Below, piece after piece: positions 10,159 to 20,435 of a stretch of DNA of 64,000 nt. The position numbers and the translations under genes were made by a program. Each line of letters begins with the position of its first letter. The first letter of the stretch is position 1. The notes below the pieces were generated by a model. It ran no database searches. It was given only the letters and a program-made list of their open reading frames with translations, and had not been told where the DNA came from. Source of the DNA: Sulfitobacter sp. (lineage in GTDB: Bacteria > Pseudomonadota > Alphaproteobacteria > Rhodobacterales > Rhodobacteraceae); assembly GCA_017854855.1 (NCBI GenBank), contig JAFMGZ010000014.1, positions 1-64,000 on the forward strand, given 5' to 3'.

Positions 10159-10216
10159 CCGGGAGGGTTGATCCGATGGCGACCGGGCAGGGGCCGCAGG
10201 CGCAAACACGACCTTC

Positions 10217-10570
10217 ATGAAACGGCGTATCGCTTTGATCGTTGCGTTGGCAGCGGCAAACAGCCTGTGTCTGGCCCTTATTTCTGATCTTATGCTGTTG
10301 CGCTGGCCCAATTCGCCGGGTGTTCATCTGGGGGTCACGCTGCACTACCTTTGGATTTTTCTCAGCCTTCAGGGTGGTGCTGCGCTGATCCTGTTTTGCA
10401 TCCTGCCGCCGATGATGGCGCGTGCGCTTTCGGTCGGTCTGGTCCTTGGCATTGGCGGGTTTCTCTATCCCGGTGGCATGAACCCTGCCTATCTTGCAGT
10501 CGTGACCGCCGCCGCGATCCTGTGTTGTCTGCCGTTGCAGCGGCTGCTGACGGCCCGCCATAACCGCTAG
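10217..10570 (+). CDS. Small integral membrane protein, unknown function
   Basis: 117 aa, several hydrophobic segments; downstream of 9802-10158. Confidence 0.6.
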   Translation: MKRRIALIVALAAANSLCLALISDLMLLRWPNSPGVHLGVTLHYLWIFLSLQGGAALILFCILPPMMARALSVGLVLGIGGFLYPGGMNPAYLAVVTAAAILCCLPLQRLLTARHNR

Positions 10571-10593
10571 AGCTGTCTGCCGCGTGCTGCCCG

Positions 10594-10836
10594 TTAGAAA
10601 TCGACCGCGATTCCCTTTTTCTCCCAGTCGCCATAGCGTACAGGCTCTGGCCCGTCGCGCCCGCCCAACTCTGGCGGCAAATTCAGATCGGCGGCTTTCT
10701 TGCGGCGCTCTTCGGCCTCTGCCAGCGCGCGCTGGGCGGCGGGTGGCAGGGGATTGGGCGCAGCTGTTGCATCCTCGGCGGTGGCGTCTGGCACCTGATC
10801 ATCTGTCTTATCTGTCATAGCATCCTCTTGAGGCAT
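10594..10836 (-). CDS. DUF1674 (SDHAF4-like) protein
   Basis: C-terminus LPPELGGRDGPEPVRYGDWEKKGIAVDF is the DUF1674 hallmark; start could be the internal MTDKTDD. Confidence 0.88.
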   Translation of the reverse strand: MPQEDAMTDKTDDQVPDATAEDATAAPNPLPPAAQRALAEAEERRKKAADLNLPPELGGRDGPEPVRYGDWEKKGIAVDF

Positions 10837-10893
10837 CCTACCCTTTGATATACGCCGCAGGGGATGGCGGACAACCCGGATAGGAATGCACCC

Positions 10894-12171
10894 ATGTCAC
10901 AAACCGGCGTTCAGGCCCGCAGAGGCGCGGTAACCCTCCTTGATATGATCTTGGACGAAGACGAACCGCGTCTGATGTCAGAGGCTTTGGCAGGGGGCGT
11001 GCTGGACAAACTGCCGCCCGATGACCGGGCGCGGGCACAACGTCTGGCAACCGAAACATTGCGCGGTCTGGAACGCGCTGACCGGCTGCTGCAAAAACAC
11101 CTCAGCAAATATCCGCCCCTCTTTGTGCGCAATGTGCTGCGCGTTGGCACGGTTGAACTGTGCAACGGCGGTGCCGCCCACGGTGTGGTCAATGCCATGG
11201 TCAACCTGGTGGCGCAGCACAACAAACTGAGCCATCTCAAGGGGCTGACCAACGCCGTCCTGCGCAAGATCGCCGCCGAAGGGCCAGAGGCATGGGCCGC
11301 CCTGCGCGCCCCGCGTCTGCCCAAATGGCTGCGCGGCCCGCTGACAGAGGCATGGGGTGCCGATGCCATCGCGGCCATGGAAATCGCGCATTTTGCCGGT
11401 GCCTCGCTTGACCTGACCGCCAAGGGCGATGCGCAGGCTCTGGCCGAGGCGGTCAGCGGCACCTTGCTGCCGACCGGAACGGTGCGCGTGACAAATCCCG
11501 GACAGGTCTCAACCATGCCCGGTTTCGCGTCAGGCGATTGGTGGGTTCAGGATGCGGCAGCGGCCTTGCCCGTTCAAATCATGGCCCCGCAACCGGGCGA
11601 GGCGGTTCTTGACCTTTGCGCCGCACCGGGCGGCAAGACCATGCAACTGGCCGCCGCCGGGGCTTCTGTGACGGCTGTCGACGATTCCGTGCCACGGATG
11701 GTCCGGGTCAAGGAAAACCTTGCCCGCGTGGGCCTGACCGCCAAGACGCTGACCAAAGACGCCCGCGCCGTCAAAGGCGCATTCGACGCCATCTTGCTGG
11801 ATGCGCCCTGCTCTGCCACCGGCACCATCCGCCGCCACCCCGATCTGCCCTACGCCAAGGACGGATCTGAGTTTGGCGATCTGATCGGCCTGCAATCCGA
11901 ATTGATAGACCACGCATGGACGCTGCTTAAACCTGGCGGGCGCATGGTGTTCTGCACCTGTAGCCTCTTGCCGGACGAGGGCGAAGTGCAGGTCGATGAG
12001 GCGCTGGAACGGCACGGGGACATGACCACCGATGCCACAGCCTTTGGTCTGCCCGGCATTGATCCCGCCTGGATCACCACCGAAGGCGGGCTGCGCCTGC
12101 GTCCTGATTACTGGTCAGAACTGGGCGGCATGGACGGCTTTTACATCGCGGTCCTGCGCAAGGCAGCCTGA
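10894..12171 (+). CDS. rsmB: RsmB/NOP-family rRNA cytosine-C5 methyltransferase
   Basis: NusB-like N-terminus, then VLDLCAAPGGKTMQLAAAGA, LLDAPCSATGTIRRHPDL, CTCSLLPDEGE. Confidence 0.92.
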   Translation: MSQTGVQARRGAVTLLDMILDEDEPRLMSEALAGGVLDKLPPDDRARAQRLATETLRGLERADRLLQKHLSKYPPLFVRNVLRVGTVELCNGGAAHGVVNAMVNLVAQHNKLSHLKGLTNAVLRKIAAEGPEAWAALRAPRLPKWLRGPLTEAWGADAIAAMEIAHFAGASLDLTAKGDAQALAEAVSGTLLPTGTVRVTNPGQVSTMPGFASGDWWVQDAAAALPVQIMAPQPGEAVLDLCAAPGGKTMQLAAAGASVTAVDDSVPRMVRVKENLARVGLTAKTLTKDARAVKGAFDAILLDAPCSATGTIRRHPDLPYAKDGSEFGDLIGLQSELIDHAWTLLKPGGRMVFCTCSLLPDEGEVQVDEALERHGDMTTDATAFGLPGIDPAWITTEGGLRLRPDYWSELGGMDGFYIAVLRKAA

Positions 12172-12190
12172 CCCTGGATCCTATCCGTCC

Positions 12191-12940
12191 CTAAATCCCG
12201 TCTGGCGGATTTGGCACCGCCAGATAGGCCTGCGCAGGAAGGGCTGTCAGCCCCTTCAGCCCCAGCGTTGAGCGGTCCTGTGGTGCCAGCGCGTCTATCG
12301 CCTGCGTGACGGCCGCTGCGGTTGCGGCACGGTTTGCACCCAGGGCTGCAATATAGGGCAGGCCGGGCGTGGGGTTGGTCCATGTCAGCACGCGCAAATC
12401 CCGGGCAAAACTGTCGTATCTGGCGATCAGCCGCCATGTCACCGCATCAATCGCGGCAATATCCGCCCGCCCTTCGGCCACCGCGCGGGCCGAATGCACA
12501 TGGCCATGGGTCTGTACCCTATCAGCAAACCAGAACCCTTCTGCCTGCGCCAGCGCATAGGCCGCCGCATACCCCGATTGCGAAATGGTCTGATTGAACG
12601 CAAACCGCGCGGCGCGGTAATCTGCCAGCCGTGCGCGCGGGTCATCCGCGCGCACCACCAGGGCACTGCGGTAATAGCCCGGGTCACATCCCTCTATCCC
12701 GAAATCCGGCGTGCCGATCAGGCTGACACTCCCGTGCAGGCGCAACCGGTAGGGCATGCCGCAGGTCTGGCTCAGCACCAGATCGGGGGCCTCCCAGACT
12801 GCAAATTCCTCGGCGTCGTTCGACAGGGCCGGCGGCGCATCTATCCCCCGCTCGGCCAGCGCGCCACGGATCAGCTGCCAGTAGCGGCCAAGGGCGGGGT
12901 CCAACTCGGGTCGGGCATACATCATCAGGCTGGCGATCAT
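12191..12940 (-). CDS. PhnD/SsuA-type substrate-binding-like protein
   Basis: MIASLMMYARPELDPALGRYWQLIRGALAERGI..., RARLADYRAARFAFNQTISQSGYAAAYAL, AEGRADIAAIDAVTWRL. Confidence 0.78.
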   Translation of the reverse strand: MIASLMMYARPELDPALGRYWQLIRGALAERGIDAPPALSNDAEEFAVWEAPDLVLSQTCGMPYRLRLHGSVSLIGTPDFGIEGCDPGYYRSALVVRADDPRARLADYRAARFAFNQTISQSGYAAAYALAQAEGFWFADRVQTHGHVHSARAVAEGRADIAAIDAVTWRLIARYDSFARDLRVLTWTNPTPGLPYIAALGANRAATAAAVTQAIDALAPQDRSTLGLKGLTALPAQAYLAVPNPPDGI

Positions 12941-13119
12941 CTGGCATGTTCTCGCAATGTCGAAACCACCGCCAGCCTAGCCACAGCGGCTGGTGAACAA
13001 CAATACAGATACGGCCAATCCCGCCGAATGTTGTCCCGCCTGCCAAAAAGCGGTGACACCCCGCATCACGCGGTCTATGCTGCGCCAAACGCCATCAGAG
13101 CGTCAGCGGCAGGTTGTCT

Positions 13120-14868
13120 ATGTTCAATATTTCATCATTGAAAGCGCGTCGGACGCGGGTTTTGAACGCGCTGCACGCGCGCGCGGCGGCGCGGACCAAG
13201 GCCAGCGTCAAAGGTTTCGTGTCATCGCCAGAGCCGCGCACCATCGGCTCTTATGCCCGCGGGCGGCAGCTGACGGCGGGGAATTACCTGTTTGCGGGCA
13301 CATTGATCAACGCCCCTGACCAGGGGCTTTGGGATATCGCGCCGCCCGATGGGTCCTATGCGGCTGAACTTCAGGGCTTTGCCTGGCTTGATGATCTGGC
13401 AGCCGTGGGCGATGTGCCTGCGCGTGCGGCCGCGCAGACCTGGCTTTGGGGCTGGATCGACCTTTACGGCAAAGGGCGCGGGCCCGGCTGGACACCTGAT
13501 CTGACGGGCCGCCGCCTGATCCGCTGGATCAACCATGCGCTATTCGTGCTGCGCGGTCAGGAATCAGAGCAAAGCAGGATTTTCTACCGCTCGCTTGAAC
13601 AGCAGACCCAGTTCCTGTCGCGCCGCTGGCGGGCCGCCGCACCGGGCCTGCCGCGCTTTGAGGCGCTGACGGGCCTGATCTATGCGGGCCTGTCGCTTGA
13701 GGGCAAGGAGGCGCTGGCGGAACCCGCCATCCGCGCGCTGGCCCGCGAATGCACTCTGCAGATCGACGACCAGGGCGGCCTGCCCACCCGCAACCCCGAA
13801 GAGCTGCTGGCCGTCTTTACCCTGCTGACCTGGGCCGCCGCCGCCCTCAGCGATGCAGGGCGCGGCACGCCCAAGGAACATCTGGCCGCGATCGAACGCG
13901 TGGCCCCCACGCTGCGCTCCTTGCGCCATTCGGACGGGGCGCTGGCGCGGTTTCACGGCGGCGGGCGCGGGGCCGAAGGCTGGCTGGACCATGCCCTTGC
14001 CGCATCGCGCGTCAAGATTGCGCAACCGGGCGGGCTGGCGATGGGCTACGCGCGCCTGTCTGCGGGCCGCACCAGCATCGTGATTGATGCAGCCCCGCCG
14101 CCCACGGGTGCCGCTTCGGTCAATGCCCATGCCTCCACCATGGCGTTTGAACTCACCTCGGGGCGCAGGCCGCTTGTGGTCAGCTGCGGCTCTGGTGTGT
14201 CCTTTGGACAGGATTGGCGGCGCGCGGGGCGTGCAACGCCCTCCCATTCCACGCTCAGCCTTGGGGGATATTCCAGCGCCCGTCTTGCGGACCCCGATCC
14301 CGCCACCGGCAATGAGCAGCTGATCAGCGGCCCCGATCATGTCCCGGTTGAAATTTCGCACGCCACCGACGGCCTGCGGTTTCAGGGCGGGCACAATGGC
14401 TATCTGTCCTCGCATGGGCTGACCCATGCCCGCACGCTGGAACTGACCCTTGATGGGCGCGGGCTGGCTGGCGAAGACCTGCTTCTGGCGCTGGACCAAC
14501 CTGACAAGCGGCGCTTTGACGCGGTGCTGGATGCAGGCCAGCTCAAAGGCATCGACTTTCACATCCGCTTTCATCTGCACCCCGATGTGGATGCCACCCT
14601 TGATCTGGGCGGTGCTGCCATCTCGATGGCGCTCAAAAGCGGCGAAGTCTGGGTGTTTCGCCATGATGGCACCCATAAATTGGCTTTGGAACCGGGGGTT
14701 TACCTTGAAACCACCCGTCTGAAACCGCGCGCGGCACAGCAAATCGTACTCTCCGGCAGGGCATTTACCTATGCCACGCGGGTCAGGTGGTCCTTGTCCA
14801 AAGCGCAGGAAACTGCGATTGGCGTGCGTGACTTGTCTATGGACGAGCCTTATCTCGACGAAGACTGA
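13120..14868 (+). CDS. Heparinase II/III-like protein
   Basis: 583-aa [30 protein letters not shown] and [16 protein letters not shown] typical of the heparinase II/III C-terminal region; precedes purH. Confidence 0.85.
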   Translation: MFNISSLKARRTRVLNALHARAAARTKASVKGFVSSPEPRTIGSYARGRQLTAGNYLFAGTLINAPDQGLWDIAPPDGSYAAELQGFAWLDDLAAVGDVPARAAAQTWLWGWIDLYGKGRGPGWTPDLTGRRLIRWINHALFVLRGQESEQSRIFYRSLEQQTQFLSRRWRAAAPGLPRFEALTGLIYAGLSLEGKEALAEPAIRALARECTLQIDDQGGLPTRNPEELLAVFTLLTWAAAALSDAGRGTPKEHLAAIERVAPTLRSLRHSDGALARFHGGGRGAEGWLDHALAASRVKIAQPGGLAMGYARLSAGRTSIVIDAAPPPTGAASVNAHASTMAFELTSGRRPLVVSCGSGVSFGQDWRRAGRATPSHSTLSLGGYSSARLADPDPATGNEQLISGPDHVPVEISHATDGLRFQGGHNGYLSSHGLTHARTLELTLDGRGLAGEDLLLALDQPDKRRFDAVLDAGQLKGIDFHIRFHLHPDVDATLDLGGAAISMALKSGEVWVFRHDGTHKLALEPGVYLETTRLKPRAAQQIVLSGRAFTYATRVRWSLSKAQETAIGVRDLSMDEPYLDED

Positions 14869-14884
14869 CCAAAGGACCCTGACG

Positions 14885-16471
14885 ATGCCCGATCTTGCCC
14901 CTGTTAAACGCGCCCTGCTATCTGTTTCTGACAAGACCGGATTGGTCGAACTGGGACAGGCCCTTGCCGCCCATGGCGTTGAACTGCTCAGCACCGGGGG
15001 CACTGCCAAGGCGCTGCGCGACGCAGGCCTCGCGGTCAAGGACGTGGCCGAGGTCACAGGCTTTCCCGAGATGATGGATGGACGCGTCAAGACCCTGCAC
15101 CCGCTGGTGCATGGCGGCCTGCTGGCCCTGCGCGACAATGCCGATCACGTGGCAGCCATGGACGCACATAACATCGGCGGCATCGATCTGGTGGTCGTCA
15201 ACCTCTATCCGTTTGAGGAAACCGTCGCCAAAGGTGCGGCCTATGACGAGGTGATCGAAAACATCGACATCGGCGGCCCTGCCATGATCCGCTCTGCCGC
15301 CAAGAACCACGGTTTTGTAAATGTTGTCGTCGATACCGAAGACTACGCCGCCGTGATCGAGGAACTGGCCGCCCATGCAGGCCAGACCACCTATGCCCTG
15401 CGCCAGCGTCTGGCCCAGACCGCCTATGCGCGCACCGCCGCCTATGACACGGCGGTCAGCACATGGATGGCCGCGCAGGTGGGCGGCACGCCCCGCCGCC
15501 GCACCTTTGGCGGCACGCTGGCCCAGACCCTGCGCTATGGCGAAAACCCGCATCAGCAGGCGGCCTTTTATACCGATGGTTCCAACCGCCCCGGCGTGGC
15601 CACCGCCCGCCAGCATCAGGGCAAGGAATTGTCCTACAACAACATCAACGACACCGACGCCGCCTTTGAACTGGTCAGCGAATTTGCCCCCGAAAACGGC
15701 CCGGCCTGCGCGATCATCAAACACGCCAACCCCTGCGGCGTGGCCACCGGCACCACAATGGTAGAGGCCTATACCCGCGCCTTTGATTGTGACCGTACCT
15801 CCGCCTTTGGCGGGATCATCGCGCTGAACCAGACGCTGGACGGCGAAACCGCCGAAGCGATCAGCGGCATCTTTACCGAAGTTGTCATCGCCCCGGATGC
15901 GGATGCCGATGCGCTCGCGATCTTTGCCAAAAAGAAAAACCTGCGCCTGCTGACCACCGATGGTCTGGCCATGCCAGATGCGGCGCAACTGACCGCGCGA
16001 CAGGTTTCGGGCGGCTGGCTGGTACAGGACAAGGACGTGGGCCGCATCACCCGCGATGACCTCAAGGTCGTCACCAAACGCAGCCCGTCTGAGCAAGAGC
16101 TGAGCGATCTGCTCTTTGCCTGGACCGTGGCCAAACACGTCAAATCCAATGCCATCATCTACGTCAAGGATGGTGCCACCGTCGGCGTCGGTGCCGGCCA
16201 GATGAGCCGCGTTGACAGCACACGTATCGCGGCCCGCAAGGCGCAGGACATGGCCGAAGCCATGGGCCTGCCCGCACCGCTGACCATGGGTTCTGTCGTG
16301 GCCTCTGATGCGTTCTTTCCTTTTGCAGATGGTTTGATCACGGCCGCAGAGGCGGGTGCGACCGCATTGATCCAACCCGGTGGCTCGATGCGCGACGACG
16401 AAGTGATCGCGGCGGCAGATGAGGCCGGTTTGGCGATGGTCTTTACCAACATGCGCCACTTCCGGCACTAA
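14885..16471 (+). CDS. purH: Bifunctional AICAR formyltransferase/IMP cyclohydrolase
   Basis: [60 protein letters not shown]. Confidence 0.98.
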   Translation: MPDLAPVKRALLSVSDKTGLVELGQALAAHGVELLSTGGTAKALRDAGLAVKDVAEVTGFPEMMDGRVKTLHPLVHGGLLALRDNADHVAAMDAHNIGGIDLVVVNLYPFEETVAKGAAYDEVIENIDIGGPAMIRSAAKNHGFVNVVVDTEDYAAVIEELAAHAGQTTYALRQRLAQTAYARTAAYDTAVSTWMAAQVGGTPRRRTFGGTLAQTLRYGENPHQQAAFYTDGSNRPGVATARQHQGKELSYNNINDTDAAFELVSEFAPENGPACAIIKHANPCGVATGTTMVEAYTRAFDCDRTSAFGGIIALNQTLDGETAEAISGIFTEVVIAPDADADALAIFAKKKNLRLLTTDGLAMPDAAQLTARQVSGGWLVQDKDVGRITRDDLKVVTKRSPSEQELSDLLFAWTVAKHVKSNAIIYVKDGATVGVGAGQMSRVDSTRIAARKAQDMAEAMGLPAPLTMGSVVASDAFFPFADGLITAAEAGATALIQPGGSMRDDEVIAAADEAGLAMVFTNMRHFRH

Positions 16472-16480
16472 GGGGGGGTC

Positions 16481-16960
16481 ATGCGTCTCCTCTTCTGGTC
16501 GGCCTTTGCCGCTTTTTTTATAGATCAAGCCAGCAAATATGTGGTCATCCACATGTGGGAACTGTGGCGCATCGGCGAGATCAAGGTGCTGCCGCCACTA
16601 CTGAACCTGCGCTATGGCGAAAACCGTGGCGTGAACTTTGGTCTGGGCGACGGGATGAGCATCGGATTGCTGGTCGTGCTGGCGCTGGTGATCTGCGGTG
16701 CCATCCTGATCTGGGCGCTGCGGGCCGGTTTGGGCAAATGGGCGATGATTTCTGCGGGTCTTTTGATCGGCGGGGCGCTGGCCAATGTGGTCGACCGGCT
16801 GATCTATGGTTACGTGCTGGATTTCCTCAACAATTCCTGCTGCGGTCTGAACAATCCCTTTGTCTATAACCTTGCGGATGTGTTCATTTTTGCCGGTGCG
16901 ATCGGTCTGATTTTCCTGGCCGAGGACAAACCAAAGTCACCAAAGAAAAAACTTAAGTGA
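16481..16960 (+). CDS. lspA: Lipoprotein signal peptidase (signal peptidase II)
   Basis: FFIDQASKYVV, NVVDRLIYGYVLDF and FVYNLADVFIFAGA catalytic Asp motifs. Confidence 0.95.
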   Translation: MRLLFWSAFAAFFIDQASKYVVIHMWELWRIGEIKVLPPLLNLRYGENRGVNFGLGDGMSIGLLVVLALVICGAILIWALRAGLGKWAMISAGLLIGGALANVVDRLIYGYVLDFLNNSCCGLNNPFVYNLADVFIFAGAIGLIFLAEDKPKSPKKKLK

Positions 16961-17012
16961 CATTGCCCGCCTGACTGCGATATTGAAGACGCAACCCGAA
17001 TGGAGACGACCC

Positions 17013-17516
17013 ATGCGCCGCATCGTATTTCTTGTCCTGATCCCGCTGGTTTTATCCGCCTGCGCCAACAAGGGACTTCGCGATCTGCGTAACCCCTCCA
17101 ACGGACCTGATGAATTCATGATCCAACCGGCCAAGCCGCTTGAGGCACCTGCCAGCTACAGCACGCTGCCGGTGCCCACGCCGGGCCAGGGCAACCTGAC
17201 CAGCCGTTCCGCCCTGAACGAAGGTATCGTGGCCTTTGGCGGTCGTCCCGAAGCCGCCGATGCGGGCATTCCCGCCCGCGACGGCGCATTGGTCCAGCAC
17301 GCCAGCCGCATGGGCGTGGCGGCCAATATCCGCGAGGAACTGGCCGAAACCGACGCGCAGTTCCGCAAGCGCAAGGCGCGGTTCACCCAGTTCCGACTGG
17401 TCCCCGTGGACCGCTATAATCAGGCCTACAGCGGTCAAACCCTGAACGCCGACAACGAAGCCGCCCGCTGGCGCAACGCGGGTGCGCGCACCCCGTCCTC
17501 TCCGCCCGCAAACTAA
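17013..17516 (+). CDS. DUF3035-type lipoprotein
   Basis: Lipobox LVLSAC; RNPSNGPDEFMIQPAKPLEAP. Confidence 0.82.
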   Translation: MRRIVFLVLIPLVLSACANKGLRDLRNPSNGPDEFMIQPAKPLEAPASYSTLPVPTPGQGNLTSRSALNEGIVAFGGRPEAADAGIPARDGALVQHASRMGVAANIREELAETDAQFRKRKARFTQFRLVPVDRYNQAYSGQTLNADNEAARWRNAGARTPSSPPAN

Positions 17517-17623
17517 GGCCGCAGCACTTCTTGCTGCGCATCCCACCTTACAAATTTGTTATCGACCTTGAATGTCGAGCGCAGGCGCGTACTTCAATCC
17601 CAGACAAGTCAATCAAAGGACGG

Positions 17624-18970
17624 ATGATGTTCAGACTGCCGACCCTCGCGGCCGCATGCGCGTTGCTATTCTCTCCTGTCGCAGGCATGGCCGCCGACAG
17701 TGAACAGGTGACCTATTTCACGCTCGATAACGGCATGGAGGTCGTCGTGGTCGAAGACCACCGCGCCCCTGCGGTACAGCAGATGGTCTGGTACCGTGCC
17801 GGATCGGCGGATGAACCCAAAGGGTCCTCAGGGGTGGCGCATTTTCTGGAACATCTGTTGTTCAAGGCCACCGACAAGATGGAATCGGGCGAATTTTCGG
17901 CCACCGTCGCCGCCAACGGGGGGCGCGACAACGCCTTTACCAGCTATGACTACACCGCCTATTTTCAGCGCGTCGCCGCAGACCGTCTGGAACTGATGAT
18001 GCAGATGGAAAGCGACCGGATGAAAAACATCCGCCTCACGCCCGAAAACATCCGCACAGAACGCGACGTGATCATCGAAGAACGCAACCAGCGGACTGAA
18101 AACAGCCCCGGCGCATTGTTCAACGAACAACTGAATGCCGCGCAATATCTCAACCACCGCTACGGCGTGCCCGTGATCGGCTGGCGCCACGAGATGGAAG
18201 CGCTGGATCTGGACGATGCATTGAGCTTTTATGAAACCTACTACTCCCCCAACAACGCCATTCTGGTCGTCTCGGGTGACGTGGAGCCCGAGGCGGTTCG
18301 CGCGCTGGCCGAAAAATACTATGGTGCCATCCCGGCCAACCCCGATTTGCCCCCGCGCCTGCGAACCCAAGAGCCGCCGCAAACCGCAGCACGGCGTCTG
18401 ACCTTTTACGACGCACGTGTCGCCCAGCCCTATGTCACACGGTCCTACCTCGCGCCCGAACGCGATCCCGGCGCGCAGGAAAAGGCGGCGGCCCTGACCA
18501 TCCTGTCTGAAATCCTGGGCGGCGGCACCACGTCGTTTTTGGCCGAAAAGCTGCAGTTCGACACGCAGGTCGCCACCTATACCGGTGCCTTTTATCGCGG
18601 CGCATCTTTGGATGACACGACCTTTACGCTGGTGGTCGTGCCCGCCGCCGACGTGACCTTGCAGCAGGCCGAAGATGCGATGGACGCGGCCCTTGCCAGT
18701 TTCATGCAGGACGGCGTGGACCAAGCGCAGCTTGACCGGATCAAACTGCAAACCCGCGCCGAACAGATCTATGCCCGCGATGACGCAGAAAGCGTGGCCA
18801 ACCGCTATGGCCAGGCGTTGGCCATCGGGCTGACAGTGCAGGATGTGCAGGACTGGCCCAAGGTGCTGGATGCGGTGACCGCCGATGACATCATGCAGGC
18901 TGCCGCCGAAATTTTTGACCGCCGTACCTCCGTCACCGGATGGCTCATGAAAGAGGAGGCCGCGCAATGA
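17624..18970 (+). CDS. M16 family zinc peptidase (catalytic partner)
   Basis: HFLEHLLF (HxxEH), signal peptide. Confidence 0.95.
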   Translation: MMFRLPTLAAACALLFSPVAGMAADSEQVTYFTLDNGMEVVVVEDHRAPAVQQMVWYRAGSADEPKGSSGVAHFLEHLLFKATDKMESGEFSATVAANGGRDNAFTSYDYTAYFQRVAADRLELMMQMESDRMKNIRLTPENIRTERDVIIEERNQRTENSPGALFNEQLNAAQYLNHRYGVPVIGWRHEMEALDLDDALSFYETYYSPNNAILVVSGDVEPEAVRALAEKYYGAIPANPDLPPRLRTQEPPQTAARRLTFYDARVAQPYVTRSYLAPERDPGAQEKAAALTILSEILGGGTTSFLAEKLQFDTQVATYTGAFYRGASLDDTTFTLVVVPAADVTLQQAEDAMDAALASFMQDGVDQAQLDRIKLQTRAEQIYARDDAESVANRYGQALAIGLTVQDVQDWPKVLDAVTADDIMQAAAEIFDRRTSVTGWLMKEEAAQ

Positions 18971-20292
18971 AGGTCTTTTACGCCCTTGCCCTGACAACCC
19001 TGACATTTCTGGCAGCCCTGCCTGCCCGCGCAGAGGTGAACATCCAGTCCGTCACCAGCCCCGGCGGCATCACCGCCTGGCTGGTAGAGGAACATTCAAT
19101 CCCCTTCGTGGCGCTTGAAATCCGCTTTCGCGGCGGTGCCTCGCTTGATCCTGCGGACAAACGCGGTGTCACCAACCTGATGACGGGTCTGCTGGAAGAA
19201 GGGGCCGCTGACATGGACGCCCGCGCCTTCAGCCGCGCACAGGAAGAACTGGCAACCTCCTTTGACTTTGATCTGTCGCGCGACAGCCTGTCCGTCTCCG
19301 CCCGCTTTCTGACCGAAAACCGCGCGGCCTCCGTGGCGCTGCTGCGTGCCGCCCTGCAAGAGCCGCGTTTTGACGACGCCGCGATTGAACGGGTGCGCGG
19401 GCAGGTCCTGTCCGTGATCCAGTCGGACCTGAAAGACCCCAACGACATCGCAGCCGACGCATTTGCCAAAATGGCCTACGGTGATCACCCCTATGCCTTT
19501 GCGACCAACGGCACGGCCGAGAGCGTCGCGGCATTGACCCGCGACGACCTGCTGGCAGCCCACCGCGCGGTTCTGGCACGCGACCGGATCTACGTCGGTG
19601 CCGTGGGCGACATCACCGCGCAGGAACTGGGCGCTCTGCTGGATGAGCTGTTGGGCGATCTGCCCACCACCGGTGCCCCCATGCCGCCGCGCGCAGAGGT
19701 GTCGATCCCGCCCGGCGTAACGGTCGTGGATTTCGCTACGCCGCAATCCGTGGCGCTGTTCGGCCAACCCGGCATCGCCCAAAGCGATCCTGACTTCTTT
19801 GCCGCGCTGATCCTGAACCAGATCCTGGGCGGCGGTTCTTTCGAAAGCCGCCTGATGAACGAGGTGCGCGAAAAGCGTGGCCTGACCTATGGTGTCTATT
19901 CCTACCTGATGACGCGCGATCTGGCGAATGTGTACATGGGGCAGGTCAGTTCGGCCAATGACCGTATCGCGCAGGCCATTGCGGTGATCCGCGATGAATG
20001 GGCCAAGGCCGAGGCCGAGGGCGTGACCGAACAGGAACTGCGCGACGCCAAAACCTATATCACCGGGGCCTATCCGCTGCGCTTTGACGGCAACGGCCCG
20101 ATCGCGAACATCCTTGTGGGGATGCAGATGCTGGGCCTGCCCATCGACTATATCGCCACCCGCAATGACAAGGTGGAGGCGGTTACGATGGCCGACATCA
20201 AACGCGTCGCACAAGAGCTGCTTGAGCCTGAGAACCTGCATTTCGTGGTCGTGGGTCAGCCCGAGGGGCTGGAGACCACAGCCGGCAACTAA
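18967..20292 (+). CDS. M16 family protein (partner lacking HxxEH)
   Basis: M16 fold with TNLMTGLLEEGAADMD where HxxEH would be; 4-bp overlap with upstream gene; REKRGLTYGVYSY. Confidence 0.93.
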   Translation: MKVFYALALTTLTFLAALPARAEVNIQSVTSPGGITAWLVEEHSIPFVALEIRFRGGASLDPADKRGVTNLMTGLLEEGAADMDARAFSRAQEELATSFDFDLSRDSLSVSARFLTENRAASVALLRAALQEPRFDDAAIERVRGQVLSVIQSDLKDPNDIAADAFAKMAYGDHPYAFATNGTAESVAALTRDDLLAAHRAVLARDRIYVGAVGDITAQELGALLDELLGDLPTTGAPMPPRAEVSIPPGVTVVDFATPQSVALFGQPGIAQSDPDFFAALILNQILGGGSFESRLMNEVREKRGLTYGVYSYLMTRDLANVYMGQVSSANDRIAQAIAVIRDEWAKAEAEGVTEQELRDAKTYITGAYPLRFDGNGPIANILVGMQMLGLPIDYIATRNDKVEAVTMADIKRVAQELLEPENLHFVVVGQPEGLETTAGN

Positions 20293-20359
20293 AGTGCGCT
20301 AAATGCTAATTGTAAACAATGGGTTAACGCACCACATAGGGGCTTGATTCCACACGAAA

Positions 20360-20393
20360 ACACAGGGCTGTCCCGGCGGGGACAGCCCTGTGT
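20360..20393. terminator. Bidirectional hairpin between convergent M16 and ALDH genes
   Basis: Perfect 15-bp stem ACACAGGGCTGTCCC / GGGACAGCCCTGTGT, 4-nt loop. Confidence 0.85.
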
Positions 20394-20435
20394 CTTGTTC
20401 GGCCCCCGCGCTATGCGGCGGCCTGTTGGACGGTA

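Noticed and set aside
13564-15138. 524-aa minus-strand ORF antisense to the heparinase-like gene
   Set aside because: Low-complexity shadow ORF with no domain-like pattern.
14918-16552. 544-aa minus-strand ORF antisense to purH
   Set aside because: Shadow ORF; purH is unambiguous on the plus strand.
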